This document shows positions 34,218 through 42,396 of a stretch of 63,750 bases of DNA, one piece after another. Source of the stretch: CAZHWR01 sp964536085 (GTDB lineage: Bacteria; Bacillota; Clostridia; Oscillospirales; Ruminococcaceae). Within the stretch, counting starts at the first letter, position 1. The number at the start of each line of letters is the position of its first letter. The stretch spans positions 1 through 63,750 of the forward strand of contig CAZHWR010000005.1 of the NCBI GenBank assembly GCA_964536085.1. Reading direction: 5' to 3'. Below the pieces are notes generated by a model that was given only the letters and a program-made list of their open reading frames with translations, searched no databases and was not told the DNA's origin. The position numbers and the translations under genes are program-made.

Positions 34218-35885
34218 TTGCTTACAAATTTATATATCGAAAATCTTGCTGTTATTGAACGCGCAAGTATTGATTTTAAAAAAGGTTTATGCGTTTTCAC
34301 GGGTGAAACAGGTGCGGGAAAATCAATAGTTATCGACGCTATCAACGCTATTTTAGGACATAGAACCTCTAAGGATATTATACGTTCAGGGGCTCAAAAA
34401 GCAGTCATAATTGCTTCATTTTCCGATTATTCAGAGCATACAGCACAAAAACTAATTGAATTCGGGATTGAACCCGAGGAGAAAATAATCGTTGAGCGTC
34501 AGGTCTCCTGCGATGGTAAAAGCAGCTCAAGGATAATGTCGCGCCCGGTTGCGGTTTCTGCTTTAAAAGAACTGGGATCGGAACTTATAAACATACACGG
34601 CCAGCACGATAATCAAATCATAATGTCATCGGAAAACCACATATATCTGCTCGACATGTTCGCCAGGCTGAGCGAACAGCGCGAGGAATACGCTGCACTG
34701 TTCACCGAATATAAAACACTCTGCCAAAAGCTGTCAAGCTTTAACGACGACGAAAGCCTTAAAGCGCAGAAAATCGATTTATTGTCTTATCAAATAAACG
34801 AAATCGAGTCGGCAGAGCTTTCGGTTGACGAAGAACAAGAACTTAACGAACGGCATAACGCGATAAAAAATTTCTCTAAAATCGCAGGGTGTTTGAGCTC
34901 CGCTTATGAAAAATTATTCGGCACAGACGAATTTGACGGCGCTGCCGGACTACTGTCGGACGCTTCGTACGATATTTCAACGGCGGGGGGGTATTATCCC
35001 GCGCTTTCAGAGCTTGGCGAAAGGGTAGAGTCGCTGTCGATCGAGCTTTCAGAATGCTCGTCAGAGGTAAGGGATATTTTGGAAAACCTCGACTTTGACG
35101 AAGACGAAATAAACCGCGTCGAATCGCGGCTTGACGAAATCTACAAGCTGAAAATCAAATACGGACAAAATGTTTCGCAGATTTTGGAATTTTGCGAAAA
35201 CGCGAAGAAACAACTCGGCGAAATCGAAATGTCTGACGAAATTAAAGCAGAACTGGCAAGTCAAATTTCAAAAGCCGAAAACGAACTGAACAAGCGTGCG
35301 TCTCAGCTTAGTAAATCAAGACTTGCAGCGGCTCAAAAGTTCACAAGACTTGTATCGGAAGAATTGAAATTTCTTGATATGCCCAACGTAAGCTTGGAAA
35401 TAAGGTTCACAGAAACGCCGTTAAACGCTAACGGAGCAGACAAAATTGAGTTTTTAATCTCAACCAATCCTGGTGAACTCCCGAAGCCTGTATCAAAAAT
35501 CGCTTCCGGAGGCGAGCTTTCAAGAATAATGCTCGCTATAAAAAGCACGCTCGCCGACAAGGACAATATCCCGACCCTTATCTTTGATGAGATTGACACC
35601 GGCATCAGCGGCTCCGGCTCGCAGAAAATCGGACTAAAGCTGCGTCAGGTTTCGCAAAACCGTCAGGTCATCTGTGTTACACACTCCGCGCAGATAGCGG
35701 CGCTTGCCGACAATCATATGAAAATAAGCAAAACAGTTAAAAATGATAGAACCTTCACCGAGATCGCAGAGCTTGATTTTGACGGCAGAAAAAATGAACT
35801 TGCACGAATCATCGGAACTGACACCATCACCGAGCTTACGCTTAAAAACGCCGAGGAAATGCTCAAAATGGCACATGGGAAATAG
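34218..35885 (+). CDS. recN: DNA repair protein RecN
   Basis: SMC-like ATPase acting at double-strand breaks. 555 residues from TTG 34218, 9 bases after argR (GGGTGAT upstream). Walker A GETGAGKSIVIDAI near residue 32, long coiled-coil arms about residues 150-370, then the signature KPVSKIASGGELSRIMLAIK and Walker B TLIFDEIDTGISG. Ends the long housekeeping run that starts at the Asp23 gene. Confidence 0.95.
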   Translation: MLTNLYIENLAVIERASIDFKKGLCVFTGETGAGKSIVIDAINAILGHRTSKDIIRSGAQKAVIIASFSDYSEHTAQKLIEFGIEPEEKIIVERQVSCDGKSSSRIMSRPVAVSALKELGSELINIHGQHDNQIIMSSENHIYLLDMFARLSEQREEYAALFTEYKTLCQKLSSFNDDESLKAQKIDLLSYQINEIESAELSVDEEQELNERHNAIKNFSKIAGCLSSAYEKLFGTDEFDGAAGLLSDASYDISTAGGYYPALSELGERVESLSIELSECSSEVRDILENLDFDEDEINRVESRLDEIYKLKIKYGQNVSQILEFCENAKKQLGEIEMSDEIKAELASQISKAENELNKRASQLSKSRLAAAQKFTRLVSEELKFLDMPNVSLEIRFTETPLNANGADKIEFLISTNPGELPKPVSKIASGGELSRIMLAIKSTLADKDNIPTLIFDEIDTGISGSGSQKIGLKLRQVSQNRQVICVTHSAQIAALADNHMKISKTVKNDRTFTEIAELDFDGRKNELARIIGTDTITELTLKNAEEMLKMAHGK

Positions 35886-35918
35886 CGTACATGATGGCGC
35901 CATTTGATAATATCATCC

Positions 35919-35947
35919 TTGACAATCCTTGAATTTTGGGATATATT
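35919..35947 (+). promoter_or_regulatory. promoter of the tyrS leader
   Basis: TTGACA at 35919-35924, a 17-base spacer and TATATT at 35942-35947, about 25 bases before the T-box leader folds. Confidence 0.75.
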
Positions 35948-35974
35948 ATTAAAAACCACATATTTAAAAAAACT

Positions 35975-36230
35975 GTGATAAGATTCAGTAGCACTGTTGA
36001 TTTGAGCTTTCAGAGAGTGCCCGTTTTGCTGCGAGGGCATACCGTTTTCAGTGTGAATTACCTCTTTGAGTTGCCGCCTGAAATAAGTAGGGCAGGTCGG
36101 GAAAAGCCCGTTACAGCTTTTGGAGTGCGATTTTTTTGCACCCGCTGAGGCGGTTTTTCGCGAGATTTGCCGTGTTCAGAGGTGGTACCGTGATTTTTCA
36201 CCCTCTGCAATTTTGCAGAGGGTTTTATTA
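35975..36230 (+). promoter_or_regulatory. T-box leader of tyrS (tyrosine specifier)
   Basis: The leader has the AGAGAGTG and GCTGCGAGGGC elements of Stem I, the sequence GTGTGAATTACCTC whose TAC (36059-36061) is a tyrosine specifier codon, the T-box AGAGGTGGTACCGTG (about 36177-36191), and a terminator CCCTCTGCAA/TTGCAGAGGG (36201-36222) followed by a T run. Uncharged tRNA-Tyr would stabilise the antiterminator. The specifier agrees with tyrS downstream. Established family; the fold was not computed here. Confidence 0.93.
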
Positions 36231-36264
36231 TTACAAAATATTTAATTAAATAAGGAGCAGTAAA

Positions 36265-37485
36265 ATGACAGTATTTGAAGAGCTTAAAAGGCGTGGCCTC
36301 ATCGCTCAGATGACCCATGAGGACAAGATAAAAAACGTTTTGGAAAATGAAAATGCAACGTTTTATATAGGCTTTGACGCAACAGCGGACAGCCTGCATG
36401 TAGGACATTTTTTGCAGTTGGTAGTTATGTCACATCTGCAAAAAGCAGGACACCGTCCTATAGCACTTTTGGGAACGGGAACGACTATGATAGGCGACCC
36501 GACGGGTAAAACCGATATGCGAAAGATGCTTACCAAGGAGGAAATCGATCACAACGCCGAGTGTTTTGCAAAACAGATGTCCCGCTTTATTGATTTTAGC
36601 GACGGCAAAGCGCTCATGCTCAAAAACGGCGACTGGATTTTGAATCTCAATTATATGGACTTTCTGCGCGAAATCGGCGTTCATTTTTCTGTAAATAAAA
36701 TGCTTACCGCAGAGTGCTTTAAAACAAGGCTTGAGAAAGGTCTCAGCTTCTTGGAATTTAACTACATGCTTATGCAAAGCTACGATTTTTTGCAGTTAAA
36801 CCGTGAATATGACTGCAAAATGCAGCTCGGAGGCGATGACCAATGGTCTAATATCCTTGGCGGTATCGACCTTGTGCGCCGTTGCGAGCAAAAAGAGGTT
36901 TACGGTATGACGTTGACCTTGCTCACCACCAAAGAGGGCAAAAAGATGGGTAAAACCGAAGGCGGCGCGGTATGGCTTGATCCGGAAAAAACATCGCCAT
37001 ACGATTTCTTCCAGTATTGGAGAAACGTTGACGACGGCGATGTTATAAACTGCCTGAAGCTTTTAACGTTCATTCCCATTGAAGAAATTGAAAAAATGGA
37101 AAGCTGGCAGGGAAGCGAACTCAACAAAGCAAAAGAAATGCTGGCGTACGAGGTTACAAAAATGGTTCACGGCGAACAAGCCGCAAACCAAGCGCTTGAA
37201 ACGGCAAAAAGCTTGTTTGCGCAGGGCAGCGTCTCTGCAAATATGCCGTCCACCACGCTTTCCGATGACGATTTTACAGACGGCGCAATCGGAATATTGA
37301 CTCTGCTTACCAAGGTCGGAATCTGCTCGTCAAACAGCGACGCCAGACGCATTGTTCAGCAGGGCGGAGTTTCTGTCGACGGCGAAAAAATAACCGATCC
37401 GAAAACTCAGATTTCAAAAGACGCAATTGCAAACGAGATTGTTATTAAAAAAGGCAAAAAGGTTTTCCACAAGGTGACCTGCTAA
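36265..37485 (+). CDS. tyrS: tyrosyl-tRNA synthetase
   Basis: Class I synthetase, 406 residues. HIGH-type motif DSLHVGHFLQL near residue 45, GDPTGKTDMR, tyrosine-binding LLQ/YDFLQLNREYDCKMQLGGDDQWSN, and KMSKS-type KMGKTEGGAVWL. The C-terminal S4 domain (ARRIVQQGGVSVDGEKI) binds tRNA. AAGGAG precedes ATG 36265. Controlled by the upstream T-box. It ends at a terminator. Confidence 0.97.
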   Translation: MTVFEELKRRGLIAQMTHEDKIKNVLENENATFYIGFDATADSLHVGHFLQLVVMSHLQKAGHRPIALLGTGTTMIGDPTGKTDMRKMLTKEEIDHNAECFAKQMSRFIDFSDGKALMLKNGDWILNLNYMDFLREIGVHFSVNKMLTAECFKTRLEKGLSFLEFNYMLMQSYDFLQLNREYDCKMQLGGDDQWSNILGGIDLVRRCEQKEVYGMTLTLLTTKEGKKMGKTEGGAVWLDPEKTSPYDFFQYWRNVDDGDVINCLKLLTFIPIEEIEKMESWQGSELNKAKEMLAYEVTKMVHGEQAANQALETAKSLFAQGSVSANMPSTTLSDDDFTDGAIGILTLLTKVGICSSNSDARRIVQQGGVSVDGEKITDPKTQISKDAIANEIVIKKGKKVFHKVTC

Positions 37486-37498
37486 ACGAATCCGTAAA

Positions 37499-37540
37499 AT
37501 AAAAGACAGGGAGCAAGATGTTTCTTGTCTTTTATTTTTT
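37499..37540 (+). terminator. terminator of tyrS
   Basis: AAAAGACAGGGA pairs with TTTCTTGTCTTTT (wobbles allowed), followed by ATTTTTTATT. Confidence 0.75.
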
Positions 37541-37602
37541 ATTATCACGTAGAAGTATTTTTAAGCAAACTTATATGTATGACTATTACCGCGAAACTCA
37601 GC

Positions 37603-37631
37603 TTGACATTCTAAAAGAAAGAGAGTATAAT
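37603..37631 (+). promoter_or_regulatory. consensus promoter before the recombinase gene
   Basis: TTGACA at 37603-37608, 17-base spacer, TATAAT at 37626-37631: a perfect sigma-A consensus. It predicts a leader of about 145 bases before the recombinase TTG. Confidence 0.9.
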
Positions 37632-37644
37632 TTAAATATACGTA

Positions 37645-37672
37645 AGTTCGCTAAATAAAAATTTAGCGAACT
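37645..37672 (+). repeat. perfect 11-bp inverted repeat at the leader 5' end
   Basis: AGTTCGCTAAA (37645-37655) and TTTAGCGAACT (37662-37672) with a 6-base AT loop, placed from about +7 of the predicted transcript. It is followed directly by AGGAGAGG (37673-37680), which looks like a ribosome site but has no start codon at a normal distance. The rest of the leader (37681-37783) shows no gene. Could be an operator, an mRNA-stabilising hairpin or part of an unrecognised RNA. Confidence 0.6.
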
Positions 37673-37783
37673 AGGAGAGGCAAAATTTTTAAACAACTAA
37701 AAACGCAAAGCTTAACACTGTGAGTCAGATATAGCTTTCATTGACGTACTTATTCAGGAATTTAATTTATTCGGGGTGATTTT

Positions 37784-38782
37784 TTGGCTGAAAAACATAT
37801 CGACTATTCCGACTGTCCTAAAATTCTGAAAGATTATCTTCTTTATATGGAAACTATTAAAGGTCGTTCGGTCAAAACAGTCAACGGCTACTGCATTGAT
37901 TTAAAAACCTTTTTTCGGTTTATCAAGCAGTTTTATAAGCTCTGTCCGTCTGATACCGAATTTTCAAAAATCGATATCACCGATGTCGGTATCGAGCTTA
38001 TTAAAAAAATCACCCTATCGGATATTTACGAGTTTTTGCACTTTACAATATCCGACCGTTCCAATTCCTCGGTCACACGCGCGCGCAAAGTTTCTTCTAT
38101 AAGGGGTTTCTTCAAGCACCTTACCAACAATTTGAATCTGCTTGAAGAAAATCCTGCCAAAAATCTCGAAATACCGTCCAGCAAAAAATCTCTGCCAAAA
38201 TATCTTACGCTCGACCAAAGCATCGAGCTTTTAAACGCCGTTGACGGTAGCTTTAAATCCCGCGATTACTGCATTATAACGCTGTTTGTCAACTGCGGAA
38301 TGCGACTGTCTGAGCTTGTAGGAATCAATCTGAGCGATATACGCGACAACACTTTGCGGCTCTTAGGCAAAGGCAATAAAGAACGCATTGTTTACCTGAA
38401 TCAGGCATGTATAGACGCTATAGCCGATTATCTTAAAGAACGAAATAAGTTAAAAATTATAAAAGAAAAGAATGCGCTGTTTTTAACCAGAAACGGAACA
38501 CGTATCGGAAACCGAAGCGTTGAAAAAATCGTCGAAGCGAATTTAAGAAAAGCCGGACTTTCCGGAATGGGTATCTCTCCGCACAAGCTCCGTCACACTG
38601 CCGCGACGATTATGTATCAGTACGGCAATGTTGATATACGTGTTTTAAAGGAAATTTTGGGGCATGTTAACGTTGGAACAACCGAGATATATACACATGT
38701 TTCCAGCAAGCAGCTCGAAGACGCTTCAACAAGCACTCCCCTTTCTAAAATTAAGCCTAAAAAAGACGGTGACAATGATTGA
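37784..38782 (+). CDS. Xer-type tyrosine recombinase
   Basis: 332 residues from TTG 37784 (CGGGGTGAT upstream). N-terminal SAM-like core-binding domain (YLLYMETIKGRSVKTVNGYC) and catalytic domain with the residues Arg in CGMRLSELVG, Lys in GKGNKERIVYL, HKLRH, and LGHVNVGTTEIYTH with the Tyr nucleophile. Size and sequence resemble XerC/XerD, which resolve chromosome dimers; no integrase-style neighbours or att repeats are seen, so it is probably the chromosomal Xer protein, although a mobile-element integrase cannot be excluded. Which of C or D is unclear. Confidence 0.87.
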   Translation: MAEKHIDYSDCPKILKDYLLYMETIKGRSVKTVNGYCIDLKTFFRFIKQFYKLCPSDTEFSKIDITDVGIELIKKITLSDIYEFLHFTISDRSNSSVTRARKVSSIRGFFKHLTNNLNLLEENPAKNLEIPSSKKSLPKYLTLDQSIELLNAVDGSFKSRDYCIITLFVNCGMRLSELVGINLSDIRDNTLRLLGKGNKERIVYLNQACIDAIADYLKERNKLKIIKEKNALFLTRNGTRIGNRSVEKIVEANLRKAGLSGMGISPHKLRHTAATIMYQYGNVDIRVLKEILGHVNVGTTEIYTHVSSKQLEDASTSTPLSKIKPKKDGDND

Positions 38783-38844
38783 TTTTTACAACGAGATAGT
38801 GTTATACTAAAGTGTATATTGTCGGAAAGGAAGACGATTTTTTT

Positions 38845-39024
38845 ATGGACGTTAATGTCGGCGACAGGCTTTTGATGAAAAAGCCTCATCCCTGCGGCGA
38901 AAATATATTTGTTGTTTTGCGTGTGGGAATGGATTTTAAAATCAAATGTACAAAGTGCGGCCATGAAATTATGATTCAGCGCAGTAAAGCTGAAAAAAAT
39001 ATTAAAAAAATCATTCGGGATTAA
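38845..39024 (+). CDS. DUF951 family protein
   Basis: 59 residues from ATG 38845 (GGAAAGGAAG upstream): DVNVGDRLLMKKPHPCGENIF, then FKIKCTKCGHEIMIQRSK. The Cys pair CTKC and the HPCG Cys make a possible zinc site; DUF951 has no defined function. Lies between the recombinase and prfA. Confidence 0.9.
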   Translation: MDVNVGDRLLMKKPHPCGENIFVVLRVGMDFKIKCTKCGHEIMIQRSKAEKNIKKIIRD

Positions 39025-39068
39025 ATTGACTATTAAAATATTACAATGGAAGGATTTACAGTAGCACT

Positions 39069-40142
39069 ATGTTTGACAAATTGCGCACAGCAGAAGAAAA
39101 ATACGAGGAAATCAACAATAAGCTTATGGACCCGGAGGTCGTAAGCGACAACGAACAATATAAAAAGCTGATGAAAGAGTATAAAAGCTTAACTCCGCTT
39201 ATTGAAAAATACCGCGAATACACTAAAGCAAAATCAGCTTTTGAAGAAGCCAAGGAAATGCTAGACGCAGGCGGACTCGACCGCGATTTTAAAGAGCTTG
39301 TTGTTTCGGAAATGGAGGAAAACAAGGAAAAAACCGAAAAGATTTCCGAAGAGCTTAAAATTCTTTTATTGCCCACAGATCCTAACGATGATAAAAACGT
39401 AATTATTGAAATCCGCGGCGGAGCAGGCGGCGAAGAAGCCGCGCTGTTTGCAAACACGCTTTTCAGAATGTATTCGATGTACGCTGAAGCAAAGGGCTGG
39501 AAAACCGAGATTATAAGCGCAAACGAAACCGAGCTCGGCGGATTCAAAGAAGTCTGCTTCAGTATCGACGGCGAAGGAGCATATTCACGGCTTAAATACG
39601 AAAGCGGTGTTCACAGAGTGCAGCGCGTTCCCGATACGGAAGCCTCCGGGCGAATTCATACTTCGACGGTTACCGTGGCTGTTCTGCCCGAGGCGGAGGA
39701 TGTTGAAATAGAAATAAACCCCACTGATTTACAAATCGATACCTTTCGCGCAGGAGGCGCAGGCGGACAGCATATAAACAAAACCGAATCCGCTATAAGA
39801 ATAACGCATATCCCGTCCGGCGTTGTAGTTGAATGCCAGGACGAAAGAAGCCAGCACAAAAACAAGGACAAGGCTATGAAGGTGCTTCGCTCTCGGCTTT
39901 ACGAAGCCAAAATGCGCGAGCATAACGACCAAATAGCGTCCGAGCGCAAATCGCAGGTCGGTACCGGAGACCGTTCGGAGCGCATAAGAACGTACAATTA
40001 TCCCCAAGGACGGCTCACCGACCACAGGATCGGGCTCACCCTTTATCATTTAGAGGATAATTTAAACGGCAATATAGATGAAGTGATCGACGCGCTTATA
40101 ACCGCCGATCAGGCGGCAAAGCTGTCCGCACAGGATGAATAA
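39069..40142 (+). CDS. prfA: peptide chain release factor 1
   Basis: Recognises UAA and UAG. 357 residues: N-terminal coiled-coil domain, the PxT anticodon-like loop in the HRVQRVPDTEASGRIHTSTV region, and the GGQ motif in FRAGGAGGQHINKTESAIR that triggers hydrolysis. The stop is overlapped by an alternative start of tsaC. Ribosome site AAGGA is somewhat distant (14 bases). Confidence 0.97.
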   Translation: MFDKLRTAEEKYEEINNKLMDPEVVSDNEQYKKLMKEYKSLTPLIEKYREYTKAKSAFEEAKEMLDAGGLDRDFKELVVSEMEENKEKTEKISEELKILLLPTDPNDDKNVIIEIRGGAGGEEAALFANTLFRMYSMYAEAKGWKTEIISANETELGGFKEVCFSIDGEGAYSRLKYESGVHRVQRVPDTEASGRIHTSTVTVAVLPEAEDVEIEINPTDLQIDTFRAGGAGGQHINKTESAIRITHIPSGVVVECQDERSQHKNKDKAMKVLRSRLYEAKMREHNDQIASERKSQVGTGDRSERIRTYNYPQGRLTDHRIGLTLYHLEDNLNGNIDEVIDALITADQAAKLSAQDE

Positions 40143-40167
40143 ACATAAATTTGAGAAAGCAGATAAA

Positions 40168-41184
40168 ATGCAGACTAAAATAATGAAATGCTCGCCCGCA
40201 GCTTATGAATATGCGGCTCAGCTTATCAAAAACGGCGATATTGCGGCAATTCCTACCGAAACGGTCTACGGACTTGCCGCCGACGCATTTAACTCAAACG
40301 CCGTAAATAAAATCTTCGCCGCCAAGAGCCGACCGCAGGATAACCCGTTAATTGTGCATATATGCGGCGTTGAAATGATGAAAGCCATCGTATCGGAATT
40401 TTCCGATACCGCAAAAAAATTAGCAGGCAAATTTTGGCCCGGCCCGCTTACTATTATCATGCCTAAATCCCCTGAAATTCCGAACGCCGTCACCGCAGGG
40501 CTTGATACCGTTGCCGTTCGGTTTCCGTTTCACAAGGGCGCGCAGGATATAATCAGAGTATGCGGTACACCGCTTGCCGCTCCATCCGCTAATCTGTCCG
40601 GCAGACCCAGCCCAACAACCGCACAGCACGTTTACGAGGATTTAAACGGCAAAATTCCGCTTATCATAGACGGCGGCGCGTGCGAAGTCGGGCTGGAATC
40701 AACGGTGGTGTCTGTAAAGTATAACAGCATTACAGTGCTTCGTCCGGGCAGAATAACCGTTGAGCAGCTAAAAACAGCAGTAGACAACGTTTACATTGAC
40801 AACGCCGTTTTAAACAGCGTTGAAAAAAACGCGGCGGTTGCTTCACCCGGAATGAAATATAAACACTACGCACCGAAAGCCGAGGTCGAGATTTTAGATG
40901 GTGATTTCCGCCGATTTAAAGAATATACGCAAAGCCATGCGTCGGATAGCGCATACTGCCTTGTGTTCGACGGCGAGGAAAGAGAGCTTTCGCTTCCCTG
41001 CCTCACTCTCGGCAAAATTGACGACGAGGAAGCCTGCGCCCGGATGTTGTTCGACAGACTCCGCGAGCTTGATAAGATAGGAGCAAAAAAGGTATTTGCG
41101 CGCGCGCCGTCAACATGCGGTGTAGGTCTTGCCGTATATAACCGTCTTATCCGCGCGGCGGCGTTCAGAGTGCGCAAGCTTTAA
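40168..41184 (+). CDS. tsaC: L-threonylcarbamoyladenylate synthase (Sua5/YwlC type)
   Basis: Makes threonylcarbamoyl-AMP for the t6A modification of tRNA. 338 residues, the long Sua5 form: N-terminal YrdC domain (GDIAAIPTETVYGLAADAF, SRPQDNPLIVHI, LAAPSANLSGRPSPT) plus the C-terminal Sua5 domain (SPGMKYKHYAPKAEVEIL). ATG 40168 with GAGAAAG 8 bases upstream is preferred to ATG 40135, which overlaps the end of prfA. The prfA-tsaC order is common in Firmicutes. Confidence 0.93.
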   Translation: MQTKIMKCSPAAYEYAAQLIKNGDIAAIPTETVYGLAADAFNSNAVNKIFAAKSRPQDNPLIVHICGVEMMKAIVSEFSDTAKKLAGKFWPGPLTIIMPKSPEIPNAVTAGLDTVAVRFPFHKGAQDIIRVCGTPLAAPSANLSGRPSPTTAQHVYEDLNGKIPLIIDGGACEVGLESTVVSVKYNSITVLRPGRITVEQLKTAVDNVYIDNAVLNSVEKNAAVASPGMKYKHYAPKAEVEILDGDFRRFKEYTQSHASDSAYCLVFDGEERELSLPCLTLGKIDDEEACARMLFDRLRELDKIGAKKVFARAPSTCGVGLAVYNRLIRAAAFRVRKL

Positions 41185-41198
41185 AATCAGGTGGATGT

Positions 41199-41798
41199 AT
41201 GAATGACAAAATTATTATAGGGCTTACAGGACAAACCGGCGCGGGCAAATCTACAGCTGCAAAATTTTTAAAATCCCGCGGATTTTACATCATCGACGCC
41301 GACGCTTGCGCACGCGAAGTGGTTATGCCTCAAAGCGAGTGCTTAAACCGCGTTACCCAAGCATTCGGAAGCGATATTTTGCTCAAAGACGGCTCACTTG
41401 ACCGTAAAAAACTCGGAAATATTGTTTTCTCGGATAAAAACAAGCTTGAAAAACTCAGTTCTATCATGAATACATATATACTGAAAAACATTGAGGAAAA
41501 AATTTCCGCATCGACCGACCGAGTGATTATCCTTGACGCCCCTACCCTTTTTGAAAGCGGCGCAGACAGACTCTGCAAAGCTACGATCTCTTTTATATCA
41601 GACAGCGCTGTAAGAAAGAAAAGAATTATAAACAGGGACTCCATATCCGAGCTTCAGGCGCAAAACCGAATAAACTCGCAAAACGACGATGAATTTTATA
41701 TTGCAAAAAGCGATTATATTATCAGAAACAACTCTGATAAAATCGATCTGCAAAATAATACAGACTCAGTTATAAATTCAATTATTAAAGGCTTGTGA
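41199..41798 (+). CDS. coaE: dephospho-CoA kinase
   Basis: Last step of coenzyme A synthesis. 199 residues: Walker A GLTGQTGAGKSTAAKFL, IDADACAREV, then ILDAPTLFESGADRLC. It connects to panBCD, which supply pantothenate at the left of the window. Follows tsaC by 14 bases; the lytic transglycosylase follows 4 bases later, so the genes are probably co-transcribed. Confidence 0.93.
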   Translation: MNDKIIIGLTGQTGAGKSTAAKFLKSRGFYIIDADACAREVVMPQSECLNRVTQAFGSDILLKDGSLDRKKLGNIVFSDKNKLEKLSSIMNTYILKNIEEKISASTDRVIILDAPTLFESGADRLCKATISFISDSAVRKKRIINRDSISELQAQNRINSQNDDEFYIAKSDYIIRNNSDKIDLQNNTDSVINSIIKGL

Positions 41799-41802
41799 TA
41801 CG

Positions 41803-42372
41803 ATGAATAAAACTGCAAAAATAGCTGCAGTCATTATAATATTCGCCGCTGTTATATTCGGAGCATTTTTTTCTGTTGAGCTTGGTATGTCGCACTATTA
41901 TAAAAGCGCATATCCCGTTAAATACAGTGAATATGTTGAAAAATACGCCAAACAATACGATGTGGACGTTAATTTGGTATACGCGGTCATACGCACAGAG
42001 AGCAGCTTTATATCCGAAGCTCAGTCACATCTGAACGCACGCGGACTTATGCAGATAACTGACGATACGTTTAAATGGGCAAAGTCGCGCATGAACGAGC
42101 AGGACGACAGCACGACATATGACGATTTGTATGATTCCGAAACCAACATCAAATACGGCACATTTATCCTAAGTCTGCTCATTGATGAATTTCAAACAGA
42201 AGAAACCGCCGTGGCGGCGTATCATGCCGGCTGGGGAAATGTTAAAAACTGGCTTAACGACCCTGATAAATCCAAAGACGGCGTTTCAATAATCGATATC
42301 CCTATAAACAACACAAGGGATTATGTAGACAAAGTTGCAAAAGCTAAAAAAGTATATGAAAGCATATATTAA
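41803..42372 (+). CDS. membrane-anchored lytic transglycosylase (SLT domain)
   Basis: 189 residues. N-terminal signal anchor (IAAVIIIFAAVIFGAFFSV), then a goose-type SLT domain: VYAVIRTESSFISEAQSHLN with the catalytic Glu, ARGLMQITDDTF, NIKYGTFILSLL and VAAYHAGWGNVKNWL. Cleaves peptidoglycan glycan strands outside the membrane. Co-oriented with coaE. Confidence 0.92.
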   Translation: MNKTAKIAAVIIIFAAVIFGAFFSVELGMSHYYKSAYPVKYSEYVEKYAKQYDVDVNLVYAVIRTESSFISEAQSHLNARGLMQITDDTFKWAKSRMNEQDDSTTYDDLYDSETNIKYGTFILSLLIDEFQTEETAVAAYHAGWGNVKNWLNDPDKSKDGVSIIDIPINNTRDYVDKVAKAKKVYESIY

Positions 42373-42396
42373 AACGATAGAAAGGTATGAGCAACC

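Noticed and set aside
37673..37740. AGGAGAGG as the ribosome site of a leader peptide
   Set aside because: No ATG, GTG or TTG lies at 5-12 bases; the nearest GTG opens only a four-codon frame far downstream.
37784..38782. Recombinase as the integrase of a mobile element
   Set aside because: No att-like repeats, excisionase or cargo genes are seen; the neighbours (tyrS, prfA) are housekeeping. Chromosomal Xer is the simpler reading.
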